From contig WBUQ01000002.1 of the NCBI GenBank assembly GCA_008933635.1, positions 1-64,000 of the forward strand: a DNA stretch of 64,000 bases. Reading direction: 5' to 3'. The DNA is from Desulfobulbaceae bacterium (GTDB lineage Bacteria > Desulfobacterota > Desulfobulbia > Desulfobulbales > Desulfocapsaceae). The translations under genes were made by a program, and so were the position numbers. Positions 1 through 7,424 of this stretch are shown in pieces. Every line of letters begins with the position of its first letter. The stretch's first letter is position 1. The notes below the pieces were generated by a model that saw only the letters and a list, made by a program, of their open reading frames with translations, was not told where the DNA came from and did not search any database.

Positions 1-864
1 GAATTCCTCAGGCGGCTGATGCCCCAGTACCCCCTGCCGGTGATCATGGTCTCCTCGCTGACCGTCAGGGGCAAGCAGATCACCCTCGACGCGCTGAACG
101 CCGGGGCCGTCGACTTCGTCAGCAAACCGACCTCGAACATGATGCAGGGCCTGTCGGCGATGATGGGCGAGCTGATAGCCAAGGTCGAGATAGCCTCGCG
201 GGCCAACGTTTCGCACTGGAAGGCCGCCAGCCGGGCAGCGATCGCGGAGAGGCTGCGCCAGACCGAGAACACGGCCCTCGCCGAAACCACCGACAAGATC
301 GTCGCCATCGGCGCCTCCACCGGCGGGGTCGAAGCGATCAACCGGGTGGTCAAGGGCTTTCCGGCCTCGATGCCAGGAGTGGTCATCGTCCAGCACATGC
401 CGGCCGGCTTCACCGCCATGTTCAGCGAGCGGCTCAACCAGCTCGGGGCGATGAAGGCCAGGGAAGCGACCCACGGCGACCGGGTCCGCAACGGCACCAT
501 CCTCGTCGCCCCGGGCGACAGGCACCTGCGGGTGGTCCGCTCCGGCGGGGTGTACACGGTCCTGCTGGAGGGAGGCGACAAGGTCAGCGGCCACCGCCCC
601 TCGGTGGACGTGATGATGCACTCGGTGGCCCAGTGCGTCGGCCGCAACGCCGTCGGCGCACTCCTCACCGGCATGGGCGCCGACGGGGCCAACGGCCTGC
701 TGGCCATGCGGCAGGCCGGGTCCCGCACCCTGGCCCAGGATGAACAATCTTCGGTGGTCTTCGGCATGCCGAAGGTGGCCTGGGAACGCGGCGGGGCGGA
801 GCGGCTGGTGCCCCTGGACAACATCGCCGCTACCCTCATCTCCTATCTCACCGGAGGGAAGTGA
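1..864 (+). CDS. cheB: Chemotaxis protein-glutamate methylesterase CheB (5' end outside window)
   Basis: The reading frame is open from base 1, so the N-terminus lies outside the window. The first visible residues (EFLRRLMPQYPLPVIMVSSL) are the end of a CheB receiver domain, with the typical PVIMVSSLT stretch. A linker follows, then the C-terminal methylesterase domain: IGASTGGVEA (nucleophile Ser), VIVQHMPAGFT (catalytic His) and LLTGMGADGANG (catalytic Asp). CheB removes methyl groups from, and deamidates, chemoreceptors in the cytoplasm to set adaptation. The stop overlaps the start of cheD (ATGA), indicating translational coupling. Identification is secure; only the receiver phosphorylation site cannot be checked. 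Confidence 0.96.
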   Translation, partial: EFLRRLMPQYPLPVIMVSSLTVRGKQITLDALNAGAVDFVSKPTSNMMQGLSAMMGELIAKVEIASRANVSHWKAASRAAIAERLRQTENTALAETTDKIVAIGASTGGVEAINRVVKGFPASMPGVVIVQHMPAGFTAMFSERLNQLGAMKAREATHGDRVRNGTILVAPGDRHLRVVRSGGVYTVLLEGGDKVSGHRPSVDVMMHSVAQCVGRNAVGALLTGMGADGANGLLAMRQAGSRTLAQDEQSSVVFGMPKVAWERGGAERLVPLDNIAATLISYLTGGK

Positions 865-1349
865 TGGCTGAGATCGTCATCGGCGTCGGCGGGCTGGGCG
901 CCAGCAACTCCAAAGGCACCACGATCAAGACCTATGCCCTCGGCTCCTGCGTCGCCGTCGTCCTCCTCGACCCGCAGACCAGGACGGTCGGCATGGTCCA
1001 CGTGGCCCTGCCCGATTCCTCGATCAGACCGGACAAGGTCGCCTCCCTGCCCGGTTATTTCGCCGATACCGGCATCCCGGCCCTGCTCCAGGAAATGCGC
1101 CGCTGTGGCACCCGCGGACCGCAGGGGCTGATCGTCAAACTCGCCGGCGGCGCCCAGATCATGGACCAGAACAACACCTTCAACATCGGCAAACGCAACG
1201 CCCTGGCGGCCAAGAAGATCCTCTGGGGCTTCGGCCTGGCCCCGGTGGCCGAGGATCTCGGCGCCAACTTCAGCCGGACGGTAACCCTCTCCACCGATAC
1301 CGGGGTCATGACCCTGTCCACCCCGGGCCGACCGGCGTGGCATCTCTGA
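864..1349 (+). CDS. cheD: Chemoreceptor glutamine deamidase CheD
   Basis: 161 residues. CheD deamidates specific glutamines on methyl-accepting chemotaxis proteins and in many species also binds CheC/CheX-type phosphatases. The family signature YALGSCVAVVLLD (catalytic Cys in GSC) is followed by GMVHVALPDS (catalytic His), then KLAGGAQI and an N-x-x-IGKRN segment. The start is ATG at 864, overlapping the cheB stop; an in-frame GTG at 861 is an alternative. The preceding GGAGGGAAG serves as ribosome binding site. It lies in the same transcription unit as cheB and the HDOD gene downstream. Confidence 0.95.
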   Translation: MAEIVIGVGGLGASNSKGTTIKTYALGSCVAVVLLDPQTRTVGMVHVALPDSSIRPDKVASLPGYFADTGIPALLQEMRRCGTRGPQGLIVKLAGGAQIMDQNNTFNIGKRNALAAKKILWGFGLAPVAEDLGANFSRTVTLSTDTGVMTLSTPGRPAWHL

Positions 1350-1372
1350 TGCCGGCCACAACGGGAGCAGAT

Positions 1373-2239
1373 ATGGCACAGCACAACAGACGCAACGAAA
1401 TCCTCGCGGCCATCGGCCGCGCCCCGATGCTCTCCGTCGGCGCCGCCCGCATCATCGACCTGGCGGCCCGCGCCGACCACGAACTCGACGACATTATCGA
1501 CCTGGTGAAGAACGACGCCCCGCTGACGGCGAAACTGCTGAGGATCGTCAACTCGCCGGCTTACGGCCTGCTCGAACCGGCCACCTCGGTGGAGCGGGCG
1601 GTCTCCTACCTCGGCGAGAACACCGTCGTCAGCATCGTCCTCGAAGAGACCCTCGGCCCCCTGCTGAACCGCCCCCTCGACGGCTACCAAAGCGCCGGGG
1701 GCGACCTCTGGCGCCATGACCTGCGGGTGGCCATCGCCGCCAAGGAGATCGCCCTCCTCAACCCCCGCCGATGCCAACCGGATACGGCCTTCACCGCCGG
1801 CCTGCTGCACGATATCGGCAAGTCGGTGCTTTCCGGCTTCCTCAGGGACGAATACCACCGGATCATCGATGAACTGATGACCAGGGCCATCCCCGACTAC
1901 ACCGCCGGCGAACGGGAACACCTCGGCATCGACCACGCCGAGGTCGGCTTCACCCTGGCCGAAAACTGGCAGCTGCCGGAGATCATCAGGATGGTCATCC
2001 GTCACCACCACGAACCGGCCCTGGCGCCGGAGGAGACCCGGGCCCTCGTCTACACCGTCCACCTCGGCGATATCCTGGCGATGATGGGCGGCTACGGCAC
2101 CGGCACCGACAACCTGTTCTACCGCCTGGACCAGAGCTATGTCGACTGGCTCAACTTCGGCCCGGGACAGATCGGACCGGTGATGCTGACGGTCGAGGAG
2201 AAATTCACCGAGACCCTGCAGGTCATGCAGCTGCGGTAG
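1373..2239 (+). CDS. HDOD domain signalling protein
   Basis: 288 residues, almost entirely one HDOD domain. N-terminal helices (NEILAAIGRAPMLSVGAARI, then LVKNDAPLTAKLLRIVNSP) match the HDOD repeat with the xxIVNSPxYG hallmark. AGLLHDIGKSVL and a later IRHHHEP keep an apparent HD-type metal site. Family members act in signalling, often beside chemotaxis or c-di-GMP genes, and their substrates are mostly unknown. ATG 1373 is preferred because GGGAGCAG precedes it at good spacing; an upstream in-frame ATG at 1337 would lie inside cheD. Its place between cheD and a CheY-like gene suggests a chemotaxis or surface-behaviour role. Confidence 0.88.
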   Translation: MAQHNRRNEILAAIGRAPMLSVGAARIIDLAARADHELDDIIDLVKNDAPLTAKLLRIVNSPAYGLLEPATSVERAVSYLGENTVVSIVLEETLGPLLNRPLDGYQSAGGDLWRHDLRVAIAAKEIALLNPRRCQPDTAFTAGLLHDIGKSVLSGFLRDEYHRIIDELMTRAIPDYTAGEREHLGIDHAEVGFTLAENWQLPEIIRMVIRHHHEPALAPEETRALVYTVHLGDILAMMGGYGTGTDNLFYRLDQSYVDWLNFGPGQIGPVMLTVEEKFTETLQVMQLR

Positions 2240-2280
2240 CGGCACACCACCTTCATCCCAGCAACCTGAGTGAGGAAAGC

Positions 2281-2685
2281 ATGAAGAAAATACTGGTGGC
2301 GGACGATTCGAGCACCGCCAGAATGTTTGTCATCCGCTGCCTGCAGATCGTCGGCTGCCGGGATGCCGAATTCCTGCCGGCGGCCAACGGCCGGGAAGCC
2401 TACGACACGCTGAAGGGCCAGGAGGTCGACCTGATCGTCACCGACCTCAACATGCCGGAGATGGACGGCGCGACGCTGTTGAAAAAGGTCAAGGCCAGCC
2501 CGCGCTTCCACGATATCCCGGTCATCGTCATCACCAGCGGCTACAACCCGGCCAAAAGCGAGGAACTGCAGAAAATGGGGGCCATGGCGGTGATGGAAAA
2601 GCCGGTCTCGCCGCCGGCCCTGATGGCCGTTCTCACCACATTCATCCAGCCTGAGGAGAAGAGCAATGACGGAGCTGCCTGGTAA
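2281..2685 (+). CDS. CheY-like single-domain response regulator
   Basis: 134 residues forming one receiver domain without an output domain. The acidic pocket is D8-D9, the phosphoacceptor is D55 in LIVTDLNMPEMDG, the switch residue is T85 in VITSG, and the conserved lysine is K107 in MEKPVS. It probably carries a phosphosignal to a partner such as the flagellar switch or the HDOD protein. The start is supported by TGAGGAAAGC upstream. Its last 20 bases overlap the CheX-like gene, so a regulator and its probable phosphatase are translationally linked. Confidence 0.93.
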   Translation: MKKILVADDSSTARMFVIRCLQIVGCRDAEFLPAANGREAYDTLKGQEVDLIVTDLNMPEMDGATLLKKVKASPRFHDIPVIVITSGYNPAKSEELQKMGAMAVMEKPVSPPALMAVLTTFIQPEEKSNDGAAW

Positions 2686-3112
2686 CCATACCGCGGCAAT
2701 GGTCGACGCCGTTGTCGAAACCTTCGAGAATCTCGCCTTCATGGAACCGGAGCACCTTACCGGCGAACGCCCTTCCTTCGGCGAAACGGCCATCCGCTAC
2801 CGGCTGGCGATCACCTCGCCGTTTGCCGGGTGGATCCGGCTCACCATTGAAAAGGACCTTGCCGCAAGCATTGCCGGCACGGTCTGGAGCCTTGATCCGG
2901 CGGAGGTGGAGGATCAGCTCTGCCGCGACAACATCGCCGAAATCCTCAATACCATCGCCGGCCGCTTCATGAAGGCGGCAATCCCCGGCGATCAGCTCTT
3001 CGCCCTCGGCCTGCCGGAGCCGTGCGAACCGGAAGACGCCACCGCAGGGGCGGGCGCGACCTATCCCTTCCTCCTCGAGGACGGTCTCTTCCGAATCGAC
3101 CTCGTCATCTGA
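2666..3112 (+). CDS. CheX-like chemotaxis phosphatase
   Basis: 148 residues resembling the CheX/CheC/FliY phosphatase fold. The diagnostic ExxN active-site motif is E92-I-L-N95 inside a helix (RDNIAEILNTIAGRF), as in CheX, which inserts Glu and Asn into the CheY active site to hydrolyse the aspartyl phosphate. GAGGAG lies just before the ATG within the end of the upstream receiver gene. The likely substrate is that receiver. Similarity outside the motif is modest, so the exact subfamily is inferred. Confidence 0.8.
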   Translation: MTELPGNHTAAMVDAVVETFENLAFMEPEHLTGERPSFGETAIRYRLAITSPFAGWIRLTIEKDLAASIAGTVWSLDPAEVEDQLCRDNIAEILNTIAGRFMKAAIPGDQLFALGLPEPCEPEDATAGAGATYPFLLEDGLFRIDLVI

Positions 3113-3145
3113 ACCGGATGCGGCTCCCCCGCCCACCGCTATAAG

Positions 3146-3166
3146 GGCGGAAAAAACCTTTCCGCC
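3146..3166 (+). terminator. Hairpin after the chemotaxis genes, weak terminator candidate
   Basis: Perfect 8-bp inverted repeat GGCGGAAA / TTTCCGCC around a 5-nt loop, 34 bases after the CheX-like stop. No T-run follows, so factor-independent termination is doubtful. It may mark the 3' end of the chemotaxis transcript. Confidence 0.3.
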
Positions 3167-3208
3167 ACAGCGATCACACCCCGGGGCCGCTGCCGGGCAC
3201 ATCCCGTG

Positions 3209-3237
3209 TTGCCATCGGCGACCTTGTCCATTATGCT
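3209..3237 (+). promoter_or_regulatory. Predicted sigma-70 promoter of the DUF1538 operon
   Basis: TTGCCA at 3209-3214 and TATGCT at 3232-3237 with 17-bp spacing, 63 bases before the ATG at 3301. The match is 5/6 and 4/6 to the consensus hexamers. This is a pattern match only. Confidence 0.4.
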
Positions 3238-3300
3238 GTTCTCACCGTTTCCCGGCAGCGGAGAATGCGGCGGCAGCTATACCCGACAGGGAGGAAAGGG

Positions 3301-4035
3301 ATGCAGGAACTGTGGTACATACTGAAGAGACTGCGATCGGCGGGAACCGATCTGCTGCCGATCGTCCTGGTCATCGCCTTCTTCCAGATTTTCATCATCC
3401 GCCAGCCGCTCCCCAACCTCGGCGAAATCCTGGCCGGCACGGTCATCGTCATCATCGGTCTCAGCATGTTCATCGAGGGTCTGGAGAGCGCCCTCTTCCC
3501 CATCGGGGAAAACATGGCCCAGGCACTGACCCGCAAGGGCAGCCTGTTCTGGCTGCTGGTTTTCTCCTTCGCCCTCGGCTTCAGCACCACCGTCGCCGAG
3601 CCGGCCCTGATCGCCATCGCCGGCGAAGCCGCCGATATCGCGGCCGGCGGCGGCCTGATCGAGGATACCGGGCAGGCAATACGGTCCTATGCCCTGGGCC
3701 TGCGCCTGACCGTCGCCTTTTCGGTCGGCTTCTCGATCGTCCTCGGGGTCATGCGCATTCTCCGCAACTGGTCCCTCCCCGCGCTGATCATCGGCGGCTA
3801 CCTCCTGGTCATGGCGATGACCACGGTGGCCCCGGAGGAGATCATCGGCATCGCCTACGACGCCGGCGGGGTCACCACCTCGACCATCACCGTGCCGCTG
3901 GTCACCGCCCTCGGGGTCGGCCTGGCCACCATCATCCGGGGCCGCAACCCGCTGACGGACGGTTTCGGTCTGATCGCCTTCGCCTCGCTACTGCCGATGA
4001 TCTTCGTCATGGGCTACGGCATCATCATCTTCTGA
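3301..4035 (+). CDS. DUF1538 membrane protein (first of a pair)
   Basis: 244 residues, highly hydrophobic, about seven predicted membrane segments. Two related signature elements are visible: GFSTTVAEPAL at 93-103 and DAGGVTTSTITVP at 187-199. They look like re-entrant or unwound helix motifs from an internal duplication. The protein is a DUF1538 member. As I recall, paired DUF1538 proteins (UmpA/UmpB) were reported as a two-component cation/proton antiporter in Halomonas; I could not check this. The start follows GGGAGGAAAGGG; an upstream in-frame ATG at 3265 has no such site. A second DUF1538 gene follows after 10 bases. Confidence 0.85.
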   Translation: MQELWYILKRLRSAGTDLLPIVLVIAFFQIFIIRQPLPNLGEILAGTVIVIIGLSMFIEGLESALFPIGENMAQALTRKGSLFWLLVFSFALGFSTTVAEPALIAIAGEAADIAAGGGLIEDTGQAIRSYALGLRLTVAFSVGFSIVLGVMRILRNWSLPALIIGGYLLVMAMTTVAPEEIIGIAYDAGGVTTSTITVPLVTALGVGLATIIRGRNPLTDGFGLIAFASLLPMIFVMGYGIIIF

Positions 4036-4045
4036 CGGCGACCGC

Positions 4046-4855
4046 ATGGGCTATCTCCTCGATTTCCTGAAGACCCTGCTGGCCACCGGCCGGGACATCC
4101 TGCCGATCATCCTCCTCTTCGGGTTCTTCCAGCTGGTCGTCCTGCGCCAGCCGATCCCCAACCTCCGCCGCATCATGGTGGGCAACTTCTATGTCATCAT
4201 CGGCCTGACCCTGTTCCTGGTCGGCCTGGAAAAGGCCCTGTTCCCGCTCGGCAAGGTAATGGCCAGCCAGCTGACCGATCCCGCCTTCATCAGGGCAGCA
4301 GGCGGTGACGCCGCTTGGCAGGATTACGGCTGGGTCTACCTGTTCGCGGCAATGACCGGCTTTGCCACCACCATCGCCGAACCGTCGCTGATCGCCGTCG
4401 CCTACAAGGCCAGGGCCGTCTCCGGCGGCAGCATCAACGAGTGGGGCCTGCGGATCACCGTCGCCTTCGGCGTGGCGTTTGGCATCAGCCTCGGCGCCTT
4501 CCGGATCGTCACCGGCACACCGCTGTACCTGTACATCCTGGTCGGCTATGTCATCGTCATCATCCAGACCTTTTTCGCCCCGCGGACCATCATGGCGATC
4601 GCCTACGACTCCGGCGGGGTGACCACCTCCACCGTCACCGTCCCGATCGTCGCCGCCCTCGGCCTCGGCCTGGCCACCGCGGTACCGGGACGCAACCCGG
4701 CCATCGACGGCTTCGGCCTGATCGCCTTTGCCAGCCTGTTCCCGATCATCGCCGTCCTGGGTTACGGACAATACGCAGCCTGGAGCTCTTCCCGGGCACT
4801 GAAAAGAAGCAAGGAGAACCACAATGAAATTCAAAGTCATTCTCGCATCGGTTAA
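4046..4855 (+). CDS. DUF1538 membrane protein (second of a pair)
   Basis: 269 residues, paralogous to the preceding protein along its whole length: QPIPNLRRIMVGNFYVIIGL, GFATTIAEPSLIAVA and YDSGGVTTSTVTVP match the first copy. It differs by a longer loop (about residues 75-95) and a charged C-terminal tail. The two probably form a heteromeric transporter in the inner membrane, most plausibly for a monovalent cation. The last 32 bases overlap the PII-like gene, so the tail is translated through that gene's ribosome binding site. Confidence 0.85.
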   Translation: MGYLLDFLKTLLATGRDILPIILLFGFFQLVVLRQPIPNLRRIMVGNFYVIIGLTLFLVGLEKALFPLGKVMASQLTDPAFIRAAGGDAAWQDYGWVYLFAAMTGFATTIAEPSLIAVAYKARAVSGGSINEWGLRITVAFGVAFGISLGAFRIVTGTPLYLYILVGYVIVIIQTFFAPRTIMAIAYDSGGVTTSTVTVPIVAALGLGLATAVPGRNPAIDGFGLIAFASLFPIIAVLGYGQYAAWSSSRALKRSKENHNEIQSHSRIG

Positions 4856-5171
4856 GACCAACATCACCGACACCGTCGTCGATGCCGCCAAGGCGGCCGG
4901 CGCCACCGGGGCGACAGTCATCCCGGCACGCGGCACCGGCATCCGGGAGGCCAAGACCTTTTTCGGCCTCTCGCTCGAGGCCCCGACGGACATCATCATG
5001 TTCCTGCTGGAGGAACATGTCGTCCAGTCAGTGCTGAAGGCCATCGCCGCCGCCGGCCGGTTCCAGGACCCAGGCACCGGCATCGCCTTCGTATTGCCGG
5101 TCGAGAGCGTGATCGGCCTGGAGAGCCAGATCGCCCGTTTCAAGGAAGAGGTGCGGGAGCAGTATTTCTGA
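4824..5171 (+). CDS. PII-like nucleotide-sensing protein
   Basis: 115 residues with a PII/GlnB-like ferredoxin fold pattern: MKFKVILASVKTNITDTVVD (first strand and helix), a T-loop-like ARGTGIREAKTFFG, and DPGTGIAFVLPV near the C-terminus, matching the PII signature region GDGKIFVxxV. The uridylylated Tyr of classical GlnB is not obvious, so it belongs to the PII-like group that regulates transporters by binding nucleotides or small ligands. AAGGAGAACC precedes the ATG. Encoded inside the end of a DUF1538 gene, it is a strong candidate to gate that transporter. Confidence 0.82.
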   Translation: MKFKVILASVKTNITDTVVDAAKAAGATGATVIPARGTGIREAKTFFGLSLEAPTDIIMFLLEEHVVQSVLKAIAAAGRFQDPGTGIAFVLPVESVIGLESQIARFKEEVREQYF

Positions 5172-5222
5172 TCCTCCGGGCGATAACGACAACCATACGA
5201 TATCTAAGAAAAGGACAGAACA

Positions 5223-5633
5223 ATGAGCAGCGAACGGCAGCAGATCATCCGCGGCAGGGACGTGATGAGCAAACGGATCGTCGCCATCGACGGCATGGCC
5301 ACGGTGCGTGAGGCCGCGGCCATGATGAAGGCGGAGAACATCCAGTCCCTCTTGGTCAACAAGCGGCACGCCGACGACGCCTGGGGCCTGGTGACGATCC
5401 AGGACATCGTCAGCGGCGTGCTGATCGCGAACAAGCGGGCGGAAGACGTCAATGTTTACGAGATCATGACCAAGCCGATCTTCTCCGTCCAGGCCGACAT
5501 GGACATCCGCTATATCGCCCGCCTCCTGCACCGGGTCAACCTGCGCCGGGCGCCGGTCGAGGAGAACGGCCAGGTCATCGGCATGATCACCCTCTCCTCG
5601 CTGGTGCTGGAGAACGACCTCTTCCTGCGGTAG
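5223..5633 (+). CDS. CBS-pair protein
   Basis: 136 residues containing two CBS motifs and nothing else: VMSKRIVAIDGMATVREAAAMM...WGLVTIQDIV and IMTKPIFSVQADMDIRYIARLL...VIGMITLSSLV. CBS pairs bind adenine nucleotides and often regulate ion channels and transporters. AAGAAAAGGACAG precedes the ATG. As last gene of the DUF1538-DUF1538-PII operon it probably adds an energy-charge input. A GC-rich imperfect repeat at about 5647-5670 follows without a T-run. Confidence 0.88.
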   Translation: MSSERQQIIRGRDVMSKRIVAIDGMATVREAAAMMKAENIQSLLVNKRHADDAWGLVTIQDIVSGVLIANKRAEDVNVYEIMTKPIFSVQADMDIRYIARLLHRVNLRRAPVEENGQVIGMITLSSLVLENDLFLR

Positions 5634-5707
5634 CGTACGCGACACGTCCCGTTCCCCCGGCGGGGACGGGAATGCGCCGCCGCCGGAATGAAATCGCCCC
5701 TTGCCTT

Positions 5708-5736
5708 TTGACATCTCGGGCAACAGCGGCTACCAT
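5708..5736 (+). promoter_or_regulatory. Predicted strong sigma-70 promoter for the response regulator gene
   Basis: TTGACA at 5708-5713, 17-bp spacer, TACCAT at 5731-5736: a consensus -35 and a 4/6 -10. The start would be near 5743, about 25 bases before the short coupled ORF at 5767. Confidence 0.55.
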
Positions 5737-5766
5737 AGAAAAATATTGCCCCTCCCGGACAAGACG

Positions 5767-5865
5767 ATGAACCCGACAGGACACGGCTCTGCTCCCACCG
5801 CCTCCCCCGCGCTGCACGATCTGCAGGAAGGAGACTGCGGACCGGTTGCGGACCAGGAAGGATAA
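5767..5865 (+). CDS. Possible 32-residue leader ORF coupled to the response regulator
   Basis: An ATG at 5767 opens 32 codons ending in TAA at 5863-5865. That stop overlaps the ATG of the response regulator as TAATG. The encoded peptide starts MNPTGHGSAP and ends VADQEG, with no recognised domain. The exact TAATG junction and the promoter just upstream argue that ribosomes ending this ORF restart on the regulator. Against it, the ribosome binding site before 5767 is weak (GGACAAGA) and the AAGGAT before 5865 could act alone. It could also be a chance frame. Confidence 0.35.
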   Translation: MNPTGHGSAPTASPALHDLQEGDCGPVADQEG

Positions 5866-7283
5866 TGGCCGACATTCTCGTCGTCGATGACGACCTTGAC
5901 ATCTGCCGGATGCTTGACTCCCGCCTCAGGCGCACCGGCCACACTCCCGCCATCGCCCACACGCTCGCCGGGGCACTGGAACTCGCCGCACGGACCGAAT
6001 TCGACATCGTCCTGCTCGATGTGCAGATGCCCGACGGCAACGGCCTGGAGTTCATTCCCCGCTTCAAGGGATTTCCCTCATCCCCGGAGGTGATCATCTT
6101 CACCGGCCGGGGCGACCACGACGGCGCCGACACGGCGATCCGCAGCGGCGCATGGGACTATATCGAAAAGGCCAATGTCGTCAAGGAACTGACCCTGCCG
6201 CTGACCCGGGCCCTCGAATTCCGCGAGGAAAAGCGCAGGAGCCGGGCAACGCCGATCCACCTCAAGCGGGACAAGATCATCGGCAACAGCGCCGGCATGA
6301 ACGCCTGCTTCGACATCCTCGCCAACGCGGCCGGCAGCGACGCCAATGTCCTGATCACCGGTGAGACGGGAACGGGCAAGGAGCTGTTCGCCCGGGCGCT
6401 CCACGAAAACAGCAGCCGGGCGGGGCAGAACATCATCACCGTCGACTGCGCCGCACTGCCGGAATCGCTGATCGAGAGCGCCCTCTTCGGCCACAGCCGC
6501 GGCGCGTTCACCGGAGCGGACCGGGCCCGGGACGGCCTGATCAGACATGCCGACGGCGGCACCCTCTTCCTCGACGAGATCGGCGAGCTCCCCCTGTCGA
6601 TGCAGAAGGCCTTCCTCCGCGTCCTGCAGGAGCACCGCTACCGGCCGGTGGGTGCGCTGGAGGAGCAGACCAGCAATTTCAGGGTGGTGGCCGCCACCAA
6701 CCGCGATCTCGAAGAGTGCGTGCGGCAGGGGACCTTCCGCAGCGACCTCTACTTCCGCCTCAAGGCCTTCTCCATCCATCTGCCGCCGCTGCGGGAGCGC
6801 AAGGAAGACATGCTCGACCTGACGGTGCACTGCATCAAACGGCTGTGCAACCGGATGAACATGGAGCTGAAAGGGGTGTCGCCGGATTTCATCGAGGCCC
6901 TGACCAGCTACGACTGGCCGGGCAACGTGCGCGAACTGTTCCAGACCATGGAACAGGTCTTCGCCGGCGGCAACCACACCCGCATCCTCTTCCCCCAGCA
7001 CCTGCCGGAGAGGATCCGGATCAGTCACACCCGGGGATATCTCAACGCATCCGGCAGCACGGCACCGCGTAGCGAATGCCGCGAACGGGAAACCGACCTG
7101 ATGCAGTGGCGGCAGGCCAAGGACACATTCGAGGAAAACTACATCAGCCGCCTGATGCAGAGGGCGCAGGGCGACACCAGAAAGGCCTGCGAGATCTCCG
7201 GGATATCGAAGGCACGACTGTACCAGCTGCTGGGCAAGTACAATCAGCTCCCCTCCCGAGGGATGAAACCGTTGTCCAATTGA
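5865..7283 (+). CDS. NtrC-family sigma-54-dependent response regulator
   Basis: 472 residues in three domains. The receiver (1-120) has D8-D9-D10 and phosphoacceptor D52 in IVLLDVQMPDGNG. The AAA+ sigma-54 activator domain (about 135-370) has Walker A GETGTGK at 166-172, the sigma-54 loop GAFTGA at 213-218 and Walker B GGTLFLDEIG at 231-240. The C-terminus has a Fis-type helix-turn-helix (DTRKACEISGISKARLYQLL). It should bind enhancer-like sites and drive open-complex formation at sigma-54 promoters when phosphorylated. No sensor kinase is adjacent, so its partner is encoded elsewhere. The ATG at 5865 follows AAGGAT. Confidence 0.94.
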   Translation: MADILVVDDDLDICRMLDSRLRRTGHTPAIAHTLAGALELAARTEFDIVLLDVQMPDGNGLEFIPRFKGFPSSPEVIIFTGRGDHDGADTAIRSGAWDYIEKANVVKELTLPLTRALEFREEKRRSRATPIHLKRDKIIGNSAGMNACFDILANAAGSDANVLITGETGTGKELFARALHENSSRAGQNIITVDCAALPESLIESALFGHSRGAFTGADRARDGLIRHADGGTLFLDEIGELPLSMQKAFLRVLQEHRYRPVGALEEQTSNFRVVAATNRDLEECVRQGTFRSDLYFRLKAFSIHLPPLRERKEDMLDLTVHCIKRLCNRMNMELKGVSPDFIEALTSYDWPGNVRELFQTMEQVFAGGNHTRILFPQHLPERIRISHTRGYLNASGSTAPRSECRERETDLMQWRQAKDTFEENYISRLMQRAQGDTRKACEISGISKARLYQLLGKYNQLPSRGMKPLSN

Positions 7284-7424
7284 AGGATCTCGCCGCAATC
7301 AGCCGCCATTCCGGCCAGGCGTGCGTCACCCTCCTCCCCTCCCGCCGCGACCGCCGTTGCCCGACACTGCTGTACAATCCCGCCCCTGCCCTGCACGATC
7401 ATGGATGAGCGCCCAGAGGGCACC

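Noticed and set aside
3146-3166. Full rho-independent terminator after the chemotaxis genes
   Set aside because: Good stem but no T-run; kept only as a weak candidate.
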